64,000 nt of DNA from Gavia stellata (Eukaryota > Chordata > Aves > Gaviiformes > Gaviidae): assembly GCF_030936135.1 (NCBI RefSeq), contig NC_082598.1:49382347-49446346 (forward strand). Direction: 5' to 3'. Below, one piece after another: positions 25,690 through 37,000 of the stretch. The notes under the pieces were generated by a model. It worked only from the letters and a program-made list of their open reading frames with translations, did no database searches and had not been told where the DNA came from. The translations under genes and the position numbers were made by a program. Each line of letters opens with the position of its first letter. Position 1 is the stretch's first letter.

Positions 25690-25752
25690 AAGGAAAGGGA
25701 GGGGGGAAAGAGAGAAGGAGTAAAGGGGAGGGGAGAGAGAGCAGGAGAGAAA
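25690..25752. repeat. Polypurine (GA) tract
   Basis: 63 bases of A/G on the plus strand interrupted only by T at 25721 and C at 25742. It includes GGGAGGGGGG and GGGGAGGGGAGAGAGAG. Tracts of this sort can form triplex DNA and are mutation-prone. Confidence 0.9.
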
Positions 25753-26654
25753 TTAAGCTTTCAATGCAGTGTGAAAATGAGAAGTTTTTTTGGAACTACA
25801 TTCATTTCAGCTGCTTTCATATCACTTGCATTTTTCTTAACCTTTTGCTAAAGAGGATGCTATTGAACAAGCACTGATAGCTCTATAAATGTAAGTGACA
25901 ATTATTTCAAGTCAGATTATCCTGTAATCAGGTTAAGCAGCTGTGTTAATGTGAGACCTTCTACTTTCAGAAATAGTATTGCATACCATCTTAAGCCAAT
26001 TAAAATGATCTTTTTACAATATTACTTGCATTTTTTTCCTATGGAAAGGAAAAAGAAGTATACAGTTATTGTATTAGTATCTCTTGCAAATGAGAAAACG
26101 TTTCCAGCAGTAAGTTACTTGCATGTATTAAATTAGAGAGGTATTCAGTATGATATTTTGAGCAAAGTGTACTTCTTTTTAAAGGTTAGAAGGCCGGTTT
26201 ATGTCTGACTGCTCATTTGAATTAGTATTGCCTTTCTTGTTTTTCTCAGAGCGAAGGGCTCCTCAAAGACTTTATTAAAGCTACTTATACGATCTGCCTC
26301 TTAACTTGCTTTGAGAGTTGGTTGTGGTACCTTTGGACATTTTACTATAAATTCTCCCACGCTTGTTTCTGCCTGGGTTTACATTTTTGTTGGCTTTTCC
26401 TAGTGTTGTTCTCACTCACGTAGCTTTGTAGCAGCCATTCTTATTTCAGGATTTGGTAGACCTGGGTAGCGTTTTCTCATGCATTCCGACTTTCCAAGAA
26501 GACTTTTTGTTTGGGGGTTGTTTTTTTTTTTTTTCTCCCAGACGCTGCAAATAGTCAGCCTCGGAGTGCGGCAGTCAGCCAGGTCTTGTCGTTGTCCTGT
26601 GTAATCGGAAGGTCCTTTTCAAGCAGAGGTGTTAGAGAAGGTTGGCAGTGCCGA

Positions 26655-26880
26655 AGGTGTGCAGTGACCTGCGCTGTGCTGTGGCTGGCAGGCGCGGAGG
26701 CCCTCGCCGGCGCGGCGGATGCTGTGGGCGAGCGGAGGATGCTGTGGGCGAGCGGAGGATGCTGTGGGCGAGCGCGTGGGGCTGCGCGGGGTGGGGCTCT
26801 CGGCTGTTGGCTGCTGGCGTAGACTCCTCTGGCCGGGGCCCAGGCTGGGTAGGCTGTGCTGCTGGGGAGGGTAAAACAGA
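26655..26880. promoter_or_regulatory. Small CpG-rich patch, possible alternative promoter
   Basis: This stretch is far richer in G+C and CpG than the AT-rich flanks, including GCGCGGAGG and CGCCGGCGCGGCGG around 26690-26718. It contains a 20-bp minisatellite and is preceded by a T tract at 26521-26534. It lies about 450 bases before the candidate exon at 27316, and donor-like GT sites occur at 26656 and 26871. A main vertebrate CpG-island promoter would usually be larger, so this may be only a GC-rich minisatellite. Promoter function is inference. Confidence 0.3.
26717..26774. repeat. GC-rich minisatellite, 20-bp unit, 2.9 copies
   Basis: The unit GGATGCTGTGGGCGAGCGGA is repeated at 26717-26736 and 26737-26756, and partly at 26757-26774, with perfect identity between copies. 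Perfect identity suggests recent expansion and likely length variation between individuals. Two overlapping long open frames here are consequences of high GC content. Confidence 0.93.
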
Positions 26881-27315
26881 CTTGAAGTGACAAGAACCAC
26901 AGAAGGAATAGTCAGCAAGCAGTTTGGCGAGATTGCCATCCCTGAATTTATGCCTCTGTTAGACGGCTGTCCGTCTTTTCAAAGCAGCTTACTTTGCAAA
27001 GAGGAGCAGAGGGAAAAACATACACATTTCTAAATGCGAAGTAGTACTTGCTGATGAGGCTGGCTGACATATTTTTGAGAAGCACTTTTTTTTTTTTTCC
27101 CCTTTCTGTTTAGCAGTCTTAATTTCAGCCAGGGAGCTGCAGAATGAGGCAGCTGGCCAATTTTGAGTGTTTATGGGACAGTACCGGTCCTAATTTCTTT
27201 AAGAATAAACTCGTCTGATGAGCAAGTCAATGTGTGGCTGTGGCTGCAGCATTATTTCTTCTTTAATGAAGAGGCTGGGCTGTTCGACCTGCTGCTCCAA
27301 TCTTCTATCTTGCAG

Positions 27316-27373
27316 TCATACATCAGAGCAGTTGCAGAGACTATCCATTGAATGTCTCAATCAGCCAAAGAAG
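27316..27373 (+). other. Candidate upstream (5'UTR or alternative) exon of FBXW7, 58 nt
   Basis: This is inferred from splice signals and frame, not from recognised protein homology. A pyrimidine-rich stretch (27291-27311) ends in TTGCAG at 27315. The donor is AAG followed by GTAACT at 27374. If joined to 60981, the frame of the FBXW7 alpha start is open through all 58 nt and would read LQRLSIECLNQPKK then NVKAF. An ATG at 27352 opens a second frame that ends at TAG 61007-61009, a 16-codon uORF. An open frame of this length arises by chance fairly often, so the splice signals carry most of the weight. The 200 bases upstream also look less AT-rich than their surroundings. It could equally be a cryptic exon or conserved non-coding sequence. 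Confidence 0.4.
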
Positions 27374-30300
27374 GTAACTATATTTTAAATTTTAACTATA
27401 CTGTTAAAAGGATGCTCTATAATTTGGACTTACCTGATAAAAAGACAAATTTCAGATGTTCTTAGCAGTTTTCTTGACCTTGCAGTAGCTATCCAATATC
27501 ATTTTGCCATTATCAGGTTGTGTAGCAATAGAAATGTGCTGCAGTAATTGATTTTGTAATAGGATCAGGTGATTTACTGGCTGCACTGACAACCACTTGC
27601 TTGCTTGTTCTGAAACGTGGAGCACTCTAATGGATGTTTTGATTGCAGCCTCGAGTTGCTCTGAAACTGCTAGATGCTCAAAGATGCAACATCTCATTTG
27701 TCAGAATAAAAACTTCTTCAGCTGTATTCTCCAGTAACATTGCAAATTCATTGAATTTTTTTGAATGCTGACTCTTAAGATTCCAGATTCTTTGTAAAAT
27801 CCTTTCTGTGTAGAACTGGAAATTGTCTGAGTCAACTTTACGCACATCAATTTATCCCCTTTCTGGATAGCCACCTAAAACTCATTAACGCCATGTGCTT
27901 TATGCATTTCCTGAGAATTTGGTCCACGCTAAACATAGTCCAAGTCTGTGCCTAGAGGAAAGTATACAACAATTCTTTGTGGATTGCTCTTAAATGCTGT
28001 ATTTTTCTGTTAATATATTATGCTTTGGAACCAGACATCTGTCTCTAATTAGAAAACGAACCAAACCAAACTGAACAAAACCCATTCCGTATCAGAATAT
28101 GGATTTTACTGTAGAAAAAGTCATTAGGAGCTGTGATCCAGTGAATAAAGTTGGGGAGCTTAATTGGGTCTACCTTTTGGACCAAGCTGTCTTAGGCTGA
28201 TAAAATTTAAATGTGTTGTTAAACTCTTAGAGCTTTTAAGATATGTAGCGCACCATTCATCTCCAGGTTAATTGGAAAGTAGTATGAGCATAGAGTATGT
28301 TACAGTGGTTATTAATAGTTTATACCTAATTCTTTTAACTTTCAAAAAAGTCTTCGTTTTTATCCATTATTGTGCAAGAATAAACATGCTCTTTTGTTTG
28401 TTCACTGTTATGTGCCATATTATATAAGAATGAAAACTTTAATAACTCAATGGGTTTTTCATTTTTAAAGATGGCTTTCAATTATTGTTGTACCTATTTT
28501 GGAGTGAAAACTGATGGGGAAAAAATGCATCAGGAAGTAGAAGAGTCTTGCATGGACCCTGAAGTAAGAAACAGTCAAAAGATAACACTACGTTTAGAGG
28601 ATGACACTCACTTTGGCCTGAGGACATCAGTATGCTGTGTACAATAGGTGATGAAATAACTAATAGCTAAGATCAAATATGTAACAATTTCTCAAGTGAT
28701 CATATATACGGTGATTTAAGTGGCCCAAAGTAAACCAAGGTGGCTGGATTTGAAATTGTTGAACCTAATCATGATTAAACTAAACTCGAAAGTTAAGCTC
28801 TTTCAGCCAGTTCTCACTTGATAAAAATCAGTGAGCAAGAAACATTTGATTTAAACCAATAGATTTTAATTTTGTTTTCCATTTATACCTCAGAGAAGGT
28901 AACTAAAAGAAAATCAATTCTCATTCATATAATTTGTTACACCTTTTTCCTAATGAGGAGACTATACTACTACTTCCATGTTTGTTCATGTAGTGTATTG
29001 CTTGACATTCAGATTCTTCTCAGCTGTTTGGTTTGGGTTTGTTGGTGTGGTGGGTTGTTTTGTTCTGGTGGTTGGGTTTTTGGGTTTGGGTTTTTTTTTT
29101 TCATTGTGAAATGAGCATGAGTCCCTTTGCAGAAATAGACTTCTATCTCGCCAATTTATACGTGTGAAAAGAAACACAAATTCCCATTTCTCCAGCATAC
29201 AAATACGTTTTTTCAGTCTGAAAGAACTGGTCATTGTGTTGGAGTAGCAGAATGAGCCCAAGCATGTGTTTTTGAACCCGAAGAGGAGTAGTGTTCAGAG
29301 TTGGTGATGGTTGTAGGGGTAGGACTTCACTGAGCTCCGGTTGCAGGAGTTACTTAGCAATTATTGAGTTCAGTGATTTGACTTTAAAAAAGGTGTGTGG
29401 GGAAGCAACAGTCTCGCAGCGTTTCAACTATTTACTTTAAATTGCCTTAACAGACAATAGGAAGCGCAACTATTAGCTTAAGAGAGAATAATTAAAAATC
29501 ACTTCCATTTAAAGGAGTTAACTTGATGAGAGAAATAACCTTATATAGTTTGCTTTTACATTGTTTTTATTTTTATACATCTTTCTCAAGGTTAGTTTAT
29601 ACTACATGGGAATTTTGCAACCATAATGTTGTGTATTATGAAAGTATTTGCGAGAAAGTTGATGTGATCTGCTGTATTTTGTGATTCTAAACACAATGAT
29701 AAAGAGCTAACTTTCTGAAGTTCAAGAGGAAGATCTTTGTAAATCACTGAGGAAAACAGTTGGAAAGAATTGCATTTTTCATAGAAAATGGAAAATAGGC
29801 TCTTTTAATAAAATAGTAGTGTTTTGTGTGCAAAACTGCACTGCAAAACATACAACTCCATGAAACTGTAGCTAGGGCAGGGAAGAGAAAAGGGCCTTTC
29901 TGTTGAGAGTGACATGTTACTGAAATAGTAGTAAATATGATAATGTGCTGCGGGAGCACTGTTGCGCTAACGGAGCAGGAATAGTAATGGAACTAATTGA
30001 ATAGTAGTATCAGAATCACTGAAGTTGGATTTAGCATCTGAAAGTTCAGCTGGAGACTTGTAAAAGTGCTTCCAGTGCATGTGGGTGACCCTTGGGTAAC
30101 GCAGTCCGAGGTGCCCCTGCCCCACCACCCTGTCCGTGGGCACCCGCTGTGCCCCAGCGTCGGCTCCCAACTCGCACCGACCGCACAGTCGTGTCCGGGG
30201 CGGATGGGGCAGCTAGTCCTCGCGTACAGTGTGTTACTTTAGGTCCCGGCACCTCAGTGGTGCTCTAGTTAACAAGAGACAGAATTTACCACATTTAAAA

Positions 30301-33300
30301 CGAGTTTCCATTCTATTATTCAGCCAGAAGATATTTGTAGTGGTAGCTGCTACAATAGCCCTGAAAAGGATTTGTTTTCTAAAGAAATTGTCATGAGAAC
30401 AAAACTTTGAGTGTGTGAAACATTAGGCTAAACATTATAGTAAAAACCTATATTAAAATCACAAAGAAACTGGCTTTATCATAAATGGTATGTTCACTGT
30501 TGAAAATTAACCTTGGTAATTAGGCCTCAACATTTGCCAAAATTGATTTACTTGTGCTCTCCGTTTAGTGGGATGAGTTTGTAGACCTAAAATATTGCAT
30601 TTCATGTGTCTCCCAACGTGTCAGCGAAAGGAATCTTCCAACAAATTAAATTCCTTTATTTTAAAAAAAAAGAGGATTATATCGATTTTATAAAAATCAA
30701 TGCTGATAATATACTTTTTACCTGCTTTAACAGAACTCTTAGAGGTGTTTCCCAGAGAAATACTAACAAAATGATGTTTCCTGGAAGGACTTTAATTTTT
30801 AACCAGTCTAGTTTAATTTGATTTTGCTGAAATGTGATAGTACTAGGTTTTTGTGTGCGTGTGCTGTTTTGTATAACCATACTAGCTTCTAGGGGAACTG
30901 GAAATGTTACCAGATTGTAAATGCTTGTTACCAGTAGGAGAAACCCCATGCTTGTATTTACTGATATCTTTGCAAAAATTAAGTGAAAAAAAAATCACTG
31001 TGTAATACTGTCGAAATATTTAAGTCCTTTGTTTGGGAAGTTCCGATATTTTCTCTGTATTCTGGAAGTGAAACATAGATCTTCATTCCCTTCTGACTTA
31101 GCATTACAGTGATACGGGTTGCACTTGATGAAGATTTGGACATGGAAAACATATGTTGTAATGGCGTCATTAGTAGAAAACACGTTATAATGGCATCATC
31201 AGTCTCCCCTGAAAGCAGAAGCAGCTCAGCCTCCCCAGCTGGTCTGTGGCAGGGCAAGCGGGATCTCAGCTTTCACTTGGGCAGCGCTTGCTCCCAGGAG
31301 CAGATGGTTTCAGGGAGAGAGTGGCTGAGCAGGGGAGCAGTTCTGGGGGTCAGGCTGTTCCCCGGGATGCTTGCTGTCCGCGCCGTACTTGGGGGTGTTT
31401 GAATTGGGGTGAGAAGGGGCGAGGCTAGAAAATGAGTGAAATTTTGTATGTCTGTGGGAGCAACCTAGCCATGTTAAGAGTAAGTTATTTCTAGTGATCT
31501 TCGCGCGTATAATAGGGTTGGGATATTGGCAATGAGCAAAGTCTGTTTCTAACGCAGAACTGCGGAGTGAAACTCTCTCCAATAGCCTGCAGTGAGCACT
31601 TTGCTATTTGTGAATGCCTGTGTAGCTAAAGACAAAAGATAATCATGTTCTAAACTGGTTTTCTCACTCTTCCTGACCTTCCAGATCAGTTGAGGGCTTC
31701 CGTACCTGATTACTTAACGAGGAATTGACCAAATTGATTAATAGCTTCCCCCTTGCTTCCTAGTGATTTTGGTAGGAATAAATACTAGGTCACTGGTGAT
31801 TGCAGATCGTTTTAGGGCCTCATCTAAACCTAACTTGAATTAAGTCCAGAATAAAATAATGTGACTACGAAAATGGATGCATGGCATATCTTGCACCTCA
31901 AAATTTGTCAGACATGCTCATTTTATAAGAATGTAGATGACTGTATTCTTGCAAGTTTAGCCCTCATCTCAAACTGGAAAAGTACCAGTACTGGAGAAGA
32001 AGGAATATTAAAAAAAAAAAAAATTAAAATAGGAGTCCTGCATAAAATTGGAGGAAGACTTGAGGAAGCTAAAGATGGGTTACTAAGGGGAGAAGCAGTA
32101 AGTTTTAAGGAACTAGGAGCTAGAAACAGGCAGGGTTTTTATTGGAGGGTGGAAAACCTTGCTGTAAGCCACTGTTCTTATTATCTGTGTATGTATGAAT
32201 CTTGCACAGCTGCTGAATCACAGTTTTATTTTTGCTTTTGCAGATAACATGCTCTGTGTGTATGTATTCATATACACAAGAGTTGTAGTTGGGATTTGTG
32301 TTTTCTTGTTTGTTTCCAGCTGCCCTCCAAATTGCTGTCATTAGAAAGTTATCATGGTATCTGAACATCAGGCTTCATTCTCTCAGACATAAAATTTGTG
32401 ATCATAATTCTGCATTTTAGGTGGCAATCCTAATGTCTGTAAAAGGAACCTGGTAACTCCCACGTGGCTATATTTGCTAAGAATAATGTTTTTAAAAAAG
32501 GAAAAATAAAAATCAAAGCCTTCTTTTGGTAGAATGAAAAGAAAATACAGATTTAGATACATCCAATAAAAAGCACAATATGCCTTTTTAGGTCAAGACC
32601 TTTAGTGAATTTAAGATTAATTCTTGTAAATGGATTTTCATGTTTAAATGTTATGTCGTACAGATGCTGAAGACTAAAAGTTCCTACCTTCTGTTTCCTG
32701 TGAAGATACCTACTTCCCATATTTTGTGTATGGCACAACAAAACCAAGTAACGTGTCATGTAACAATGGCATGAAGTATTTCAGCTGAGTGAGCAGATAC
32801 GTGGCTTTTTTGGAACTTCTACAGTTGTGCCATCTTACGTCCACTTTCTGGGTTAAAAGGTTAGCATAATTATAACAGAAGGGAGAAGATTTTGCTGAAT
32901 TCCAAAGTATAGTGGCCTATGATTTTTGTGAATGAATGTTGATTTATGGGTGGTTTTTTGTTTGTTATAAACTGGTCCTTCTCAGCATAGGTGGGTGTTC
33001 TGTCTGCCAGCAGCTTAACAGTGAAAGAGTCCTGCAGACTTACGGGGGAGAGACTGGAGGGTCATGATGTTACACGTTCAGAAAAGGTGCTTTGCTCTAA
33101 TCAGAAGGGCAGAGAGGGTAGAATGAACTGTGAATACCCCAAGGAATAAGTTTAAATAGCAACACACCTTTTCTTCTGAATAATTGGGAGGCAGAGATCC
33201 TTCCTTGGTGGTGTTTGAATGAGCCGGCGAGGGTGCAGATCCGAGAGGGAGGAAGCCTTCTGTGTGTGGGAGACAACAGACTATGCTGAGGAACTGAGCG

Positions 33301-33329
33301 GGGGGGAGAAAGGACAAATAGATTTTTAA
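27374..33329. other. Intronic sequence
   Basis: AT-rich, with a G/T tract at 29031 and a CpG-richer 150-base patch at about 30090-30235. The open frame of 128 codons at 31861-32247 contains an A run and shows no known domain. Confidence 0.55.
29031..29101. repeat. G/T-only low-complexity tract
   Basis: About 70 bases made almost only of G and T, with five GGG runs (29035, 29052, 29074, 29082, 29088) and a final T run. It is telomere-like in composition but without a regular unit. Confidence 0.85.
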
Positions 33330-33560
33330 GGTCAGAGGAACCATTATGATTATCTAGTCAGACCATCTGCATAGCGCAGCACAGGATTGCACCCATGCTG
33401 TAACCTCAAGTTTGAGGTTCAACTCTAACAGTATGCAGAGCTAAATCGTACCCCTCGTTCTCTTGATGCAGACTGTTCTGTGCCACAAAGCCCTAATCCA
33501 GCATTCGTTGCATTGTCATCTATTAACTCTTCAAAGATTCCTCTCTATATTAGTATTTTG
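33330..33560 (-). mobile_element. Old CR1-type LINE remnant
   Basis: GGTCAGAGGAACCATTATGA then TTATCTAGTCAGACCATCTG matches the reversed start of an older amniote CR1 3' end. The following 200 bases fit only loosely. It is truncated and strongly decayed. Confidence 0.5.
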
Positions 33561-34067
33561 ATTGTCCTTGGTCTTTGTCAAGCTAAAGTGCTTTCTCTCT
33601 TTTAGTTTTTTTAAAACAGCAGCACATCATTTCTTTCCTCCTGTTGGCAAAACAGGAAAAATGATGACAACCCAGTAAACAGTAACATTTTGTGGTAAAA
33701 TGCTATTACTGCCATCAATATTGTCATTATTGGAAGAACAGCAATATAAAAGATAGCAAAACCATTGCAATGTCCTCTTGCTGAAAGCTGAATTTAGAAA
33801 AAAAAAGATCAATTTCAGAAATAAATGAGATTTCCCAAAAGTCCTAACTGGGATGGTTTACCAGAATGGTAGAGTTTTTCTTCATCCCAGCAGGCTGATA
33901 CTGCAAGTCTTGATTTGAGTACAATCACTGTCTTACAAATGGTATTACAAGTGCTGCAACACAGACAATCCTGTTAATAGTCTTAAAGACTATGAGATTC
34001 TGGGGTTCAAATTAAATGTTGTCAATTTTAATCAAACCAACTTCTCATGTAAAATCTTAATAACTCT

Positions 34068-34096
34068 CCCCCTGATTCCCCCCCCGCCCCCTGCCC
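34068..34096 (-). repeat. C-rich tract with G-quadruplex potential on the minus strand
   Basis: C runs of 5, 8, 5 and 3 at 34068-34072, 34078-34085, 34087-34091 and 34094-34096 are separated by loops of 5, 1 and 2 bases. The complement satisfies the usual G-quadruplex pattern. Confidence 0.75.
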
Positions 34097-37000
34097 AAGG
34101 TTGCTTTTACTCATTAAATTACACAAGACAGCAATGAGCCATGGGGAGTGAAATGTCATCACAACAATAGAGATCTTCAGATTCTTCAGCAGTAATATCA
34201 CTGGAACAAAAATGAACATGCGTGCTTGGCTTGGCTGGTTTGAAAGGCTCTCCAAGAAGCTTCTTACCTACTGGTAGCTTAATGTTCCTGCTGTTCCTGT
34301 GAATGAATTTTCAGTACCAGACTTTACTCTTTGGGACTTTGTGCCGTGACTTAGAGCTTGTTGACTTTCAGCTTAGTAGATGGTATTCAGGGACACATCA
34401 AGAATAAAGCTGATGCAGTATGAACCATTCTGGTCATTCTTGCAACACTTTCAGTTGCTTAAAAATACCTTACATCCTCGTAAGCTGAATGCTATACTCT
34501 GCTCACTGTTTTGGTAAAGTGATTGCTAAGACTTTTTTTTTCTTGAACATTTATTTAAAGCTTCTGTTCTGAAGCTTTCAAACAGCACTGTTTTTATTCC
34601 AGTTTTAGTAGCATTTTATCTGTCACCTTAACTATCTTTGCAGTTATATTGTAATGCAAAAAAAAAATAGAGAAACAAAATTTCAGATATTGGTATGTTA
34701 TGCTTTGTGGATAGTAGTAGAACTAAATTGTAAATTTAACAACTTGTTCTCCACAGACTTCAAAAGATTTTTTTTTTATTAATACATATGATTTTTCTTA
34801 ATTCCACAAGAAGCCTCTTTTTTCCTTTATCCTCCCTATTGAGATGTCACTGGTGATATTGTATTGATTCACTAAAAAGGTTTGCAGTGAAGCTTTTTAC
34901 TTGATGTAGGCTGTCTTTTTAATTATAGCTATGCCACTATGCTATGCAGAACTCTGTACTTAGGGTTGTGTCAGCACTTATGTTTTAAATCTCTCATTTT
35001 TATCAGCAACTTAATACTGACAATAAAAAATTTGCTTTGAGGTAAATCATAGCAAGATCTTAGCCTTTGGGGTGAGTCAGTAAGAGTTCAGTATGTTAAA
35101 AACTGCACAGATGAATCTGAGTTAATGAAAGGTTACAACCTTCTCTTTCATGCACACACTCTTTATGTATGCCTGCAATACTGTTTTCAAAATATTTTCT
35201 CTTTTTTAAGTTTTTTTTTTCTTATTTGCGATACTGTCATTCAGCATCTAAAAAGCAGCAGGTTTCATTGCCCCATTCTGAGTGGCTCTGAGGAGGACCT
35301 AAGGAGAATGAAGGATGACTGTCTCAGTTGTGCTGTGTTTGCTATACGTGTACTTACCAAATGTCTGATCCCACATGAGAAAGGAACATGTGCAGAGGGG
35401 TAGGGATTATTTTCTCCTTATATTAGAAACATAAAGCTACTCCTGTAAAAGAATGTTTCTAATATTGCAGACTGAGGCTGTTGGAAATGGCTGTGCATTC
35501 GATATTTATGCTGGCTCACGATCCAGAGCACAGAGCTATCCCCTAACGATGGGAGCCTAAATGAGCAGGACTTGGTTTTTCCACAGTGGTGTTAGTGGTG
35601 GTGCGTACCCTTTGCACCGAAGGGGAATGGCCAGGGCACTCAAGGCCTTCTTCCTCATCCTGCAAGGGTGTAAACGCACATCCCTCCCTCTTCTAGAAGA
35701 GTGCTGAGAAATTCTTCGGCTGGGGGTGTCTTCCAGCTCTGTTGCGGTGTGTAGGCCACTGTGCGGTCAAGGGGGAAAGAAAGCAAGAAGGAATATGATT
35801 TTGCAGACTTAGCGTACTTTGCTCTGAGTTTGGGGACAGAGATGCCCGAGTACCAGAATCTGCTCCCTGTGTTATTTCCGTCTCTCAAAAATTTGACAAC
35901 CGTGCAGAAAGAGCAGAACTAAAATGCAGCTTTCCCTCCTAGCTGATATCCTGACGACTGGTTAGAGTCCTCATCCCCTCTGTTATTCTGCGCTTTCTTG
36001 GAAGAATGCTGTACTGAGGAGAAGGAAATGCTGGTTTAAATCTCCCTCATCCAATTTGGCTCTGACAATACGCATGTGTGAGTTTCTTCATTTCTCATCT
36101 GTCTAACTGAGCCGGACATACAGATCTTGCAATCTTTTGACTTTATTGTTTTGTTTTTGTTTGACAGCCAGGTGTTAGCCTGGTCATTGGGCCTTCCTGG
36201 GATGGGAAAATCCTAGTGGGAAAAGAAACATAATCCTCACAGTCAACTGGTGGTGGGTGCAAGAAGTGAAAAGAGGAGGAAAGAGGTGTAGTGCTTAAAA
36301 AATTGCATTTGAAGAGTCAAGAGTTGTAGTGTAGCTGTGCTTTGAACTCTGCCATTGCTATAGACACAGTCCTGGATTTCCCAGGAGCTTGATGCCACAG
36401 TTAAGTTCAATGTAGCTGATCTTGCTGAAGTCTGTGCAGGCCCATCTCCAGAAGGGAGACAAAAACGCTCTTTCAAGTTATGTTTGTTGCTAGGATAAAG
36501 CAGTTAACTATGAAACGTACATACATACCATAGCATTGAGCAACCTGGAAAGTACGTATAATAAAATATACCCTGGAAACTTCCACTGAATAATGAGGGC
36601 GGGAAAATACCTCACTAAATACACCTTGTTTGCATTCTGTGGGCATGTCGATAGGCCCTGAGGGCAAAAATTGATACGTGAGACTCCATAACGCATGTGC
36701 AGGAAGAAGTTGGACTAACAAAGCAATGACATTCTTGATCCTTTACTTTTTTCAAAGCCTTTTTGCGGGGAAGTATATGTGATAAACCTCATTTCATAAA
36801 TGGGGAAACACTCTGCAAGTGAAGAGGCTGAAGGTCCCTCTTCAGGCCCCTGGCAAATCTGAGCGTGGAAACCAAGTCTCCTCAGACTGAATTCAGCTGT
36901 TTTCCCACTAGATCGCATTTTCTCCAATAGTATTTCCTTTGTGAGAAAAGCACAAAGAAAAGTTAAGTCTCGACTGGCTGAAAGGTGACAAAACATTTGT

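Larger units (their letters stand above)
17436..26520. other. Intronic sequence
   Basis: No coding sequence recognised. Contains the C18 run at 21225, the A16 run at 24569 and the polypurine tract at 25690. The stretch 25380-25530 looks compositionally complex and might be conserved. Short open frames around 22000-22850 occur on both strands and are shadows of local composition. Confidence 0.55.

Noticed and set aside
26511..26939. Four overlapping open frames of 80-112 codons on both strands
   Set aside because: They arise from the GC-rich minisatellite, which is poor in stop codons. The translations are low-complexity Ala/Arg/Pro.
29031..29101. Interstitial telomere repeat
   Set aside because: GGGTTT-like pieces are irregular and there is no array of TTAGGG units. 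It is a G/T low-complexity tract.
31861..32247. 128-codon plus-strand open frame
   Set aside because: Runs through an A13 tract (poly-Lys) and shows no known motif or splice context.
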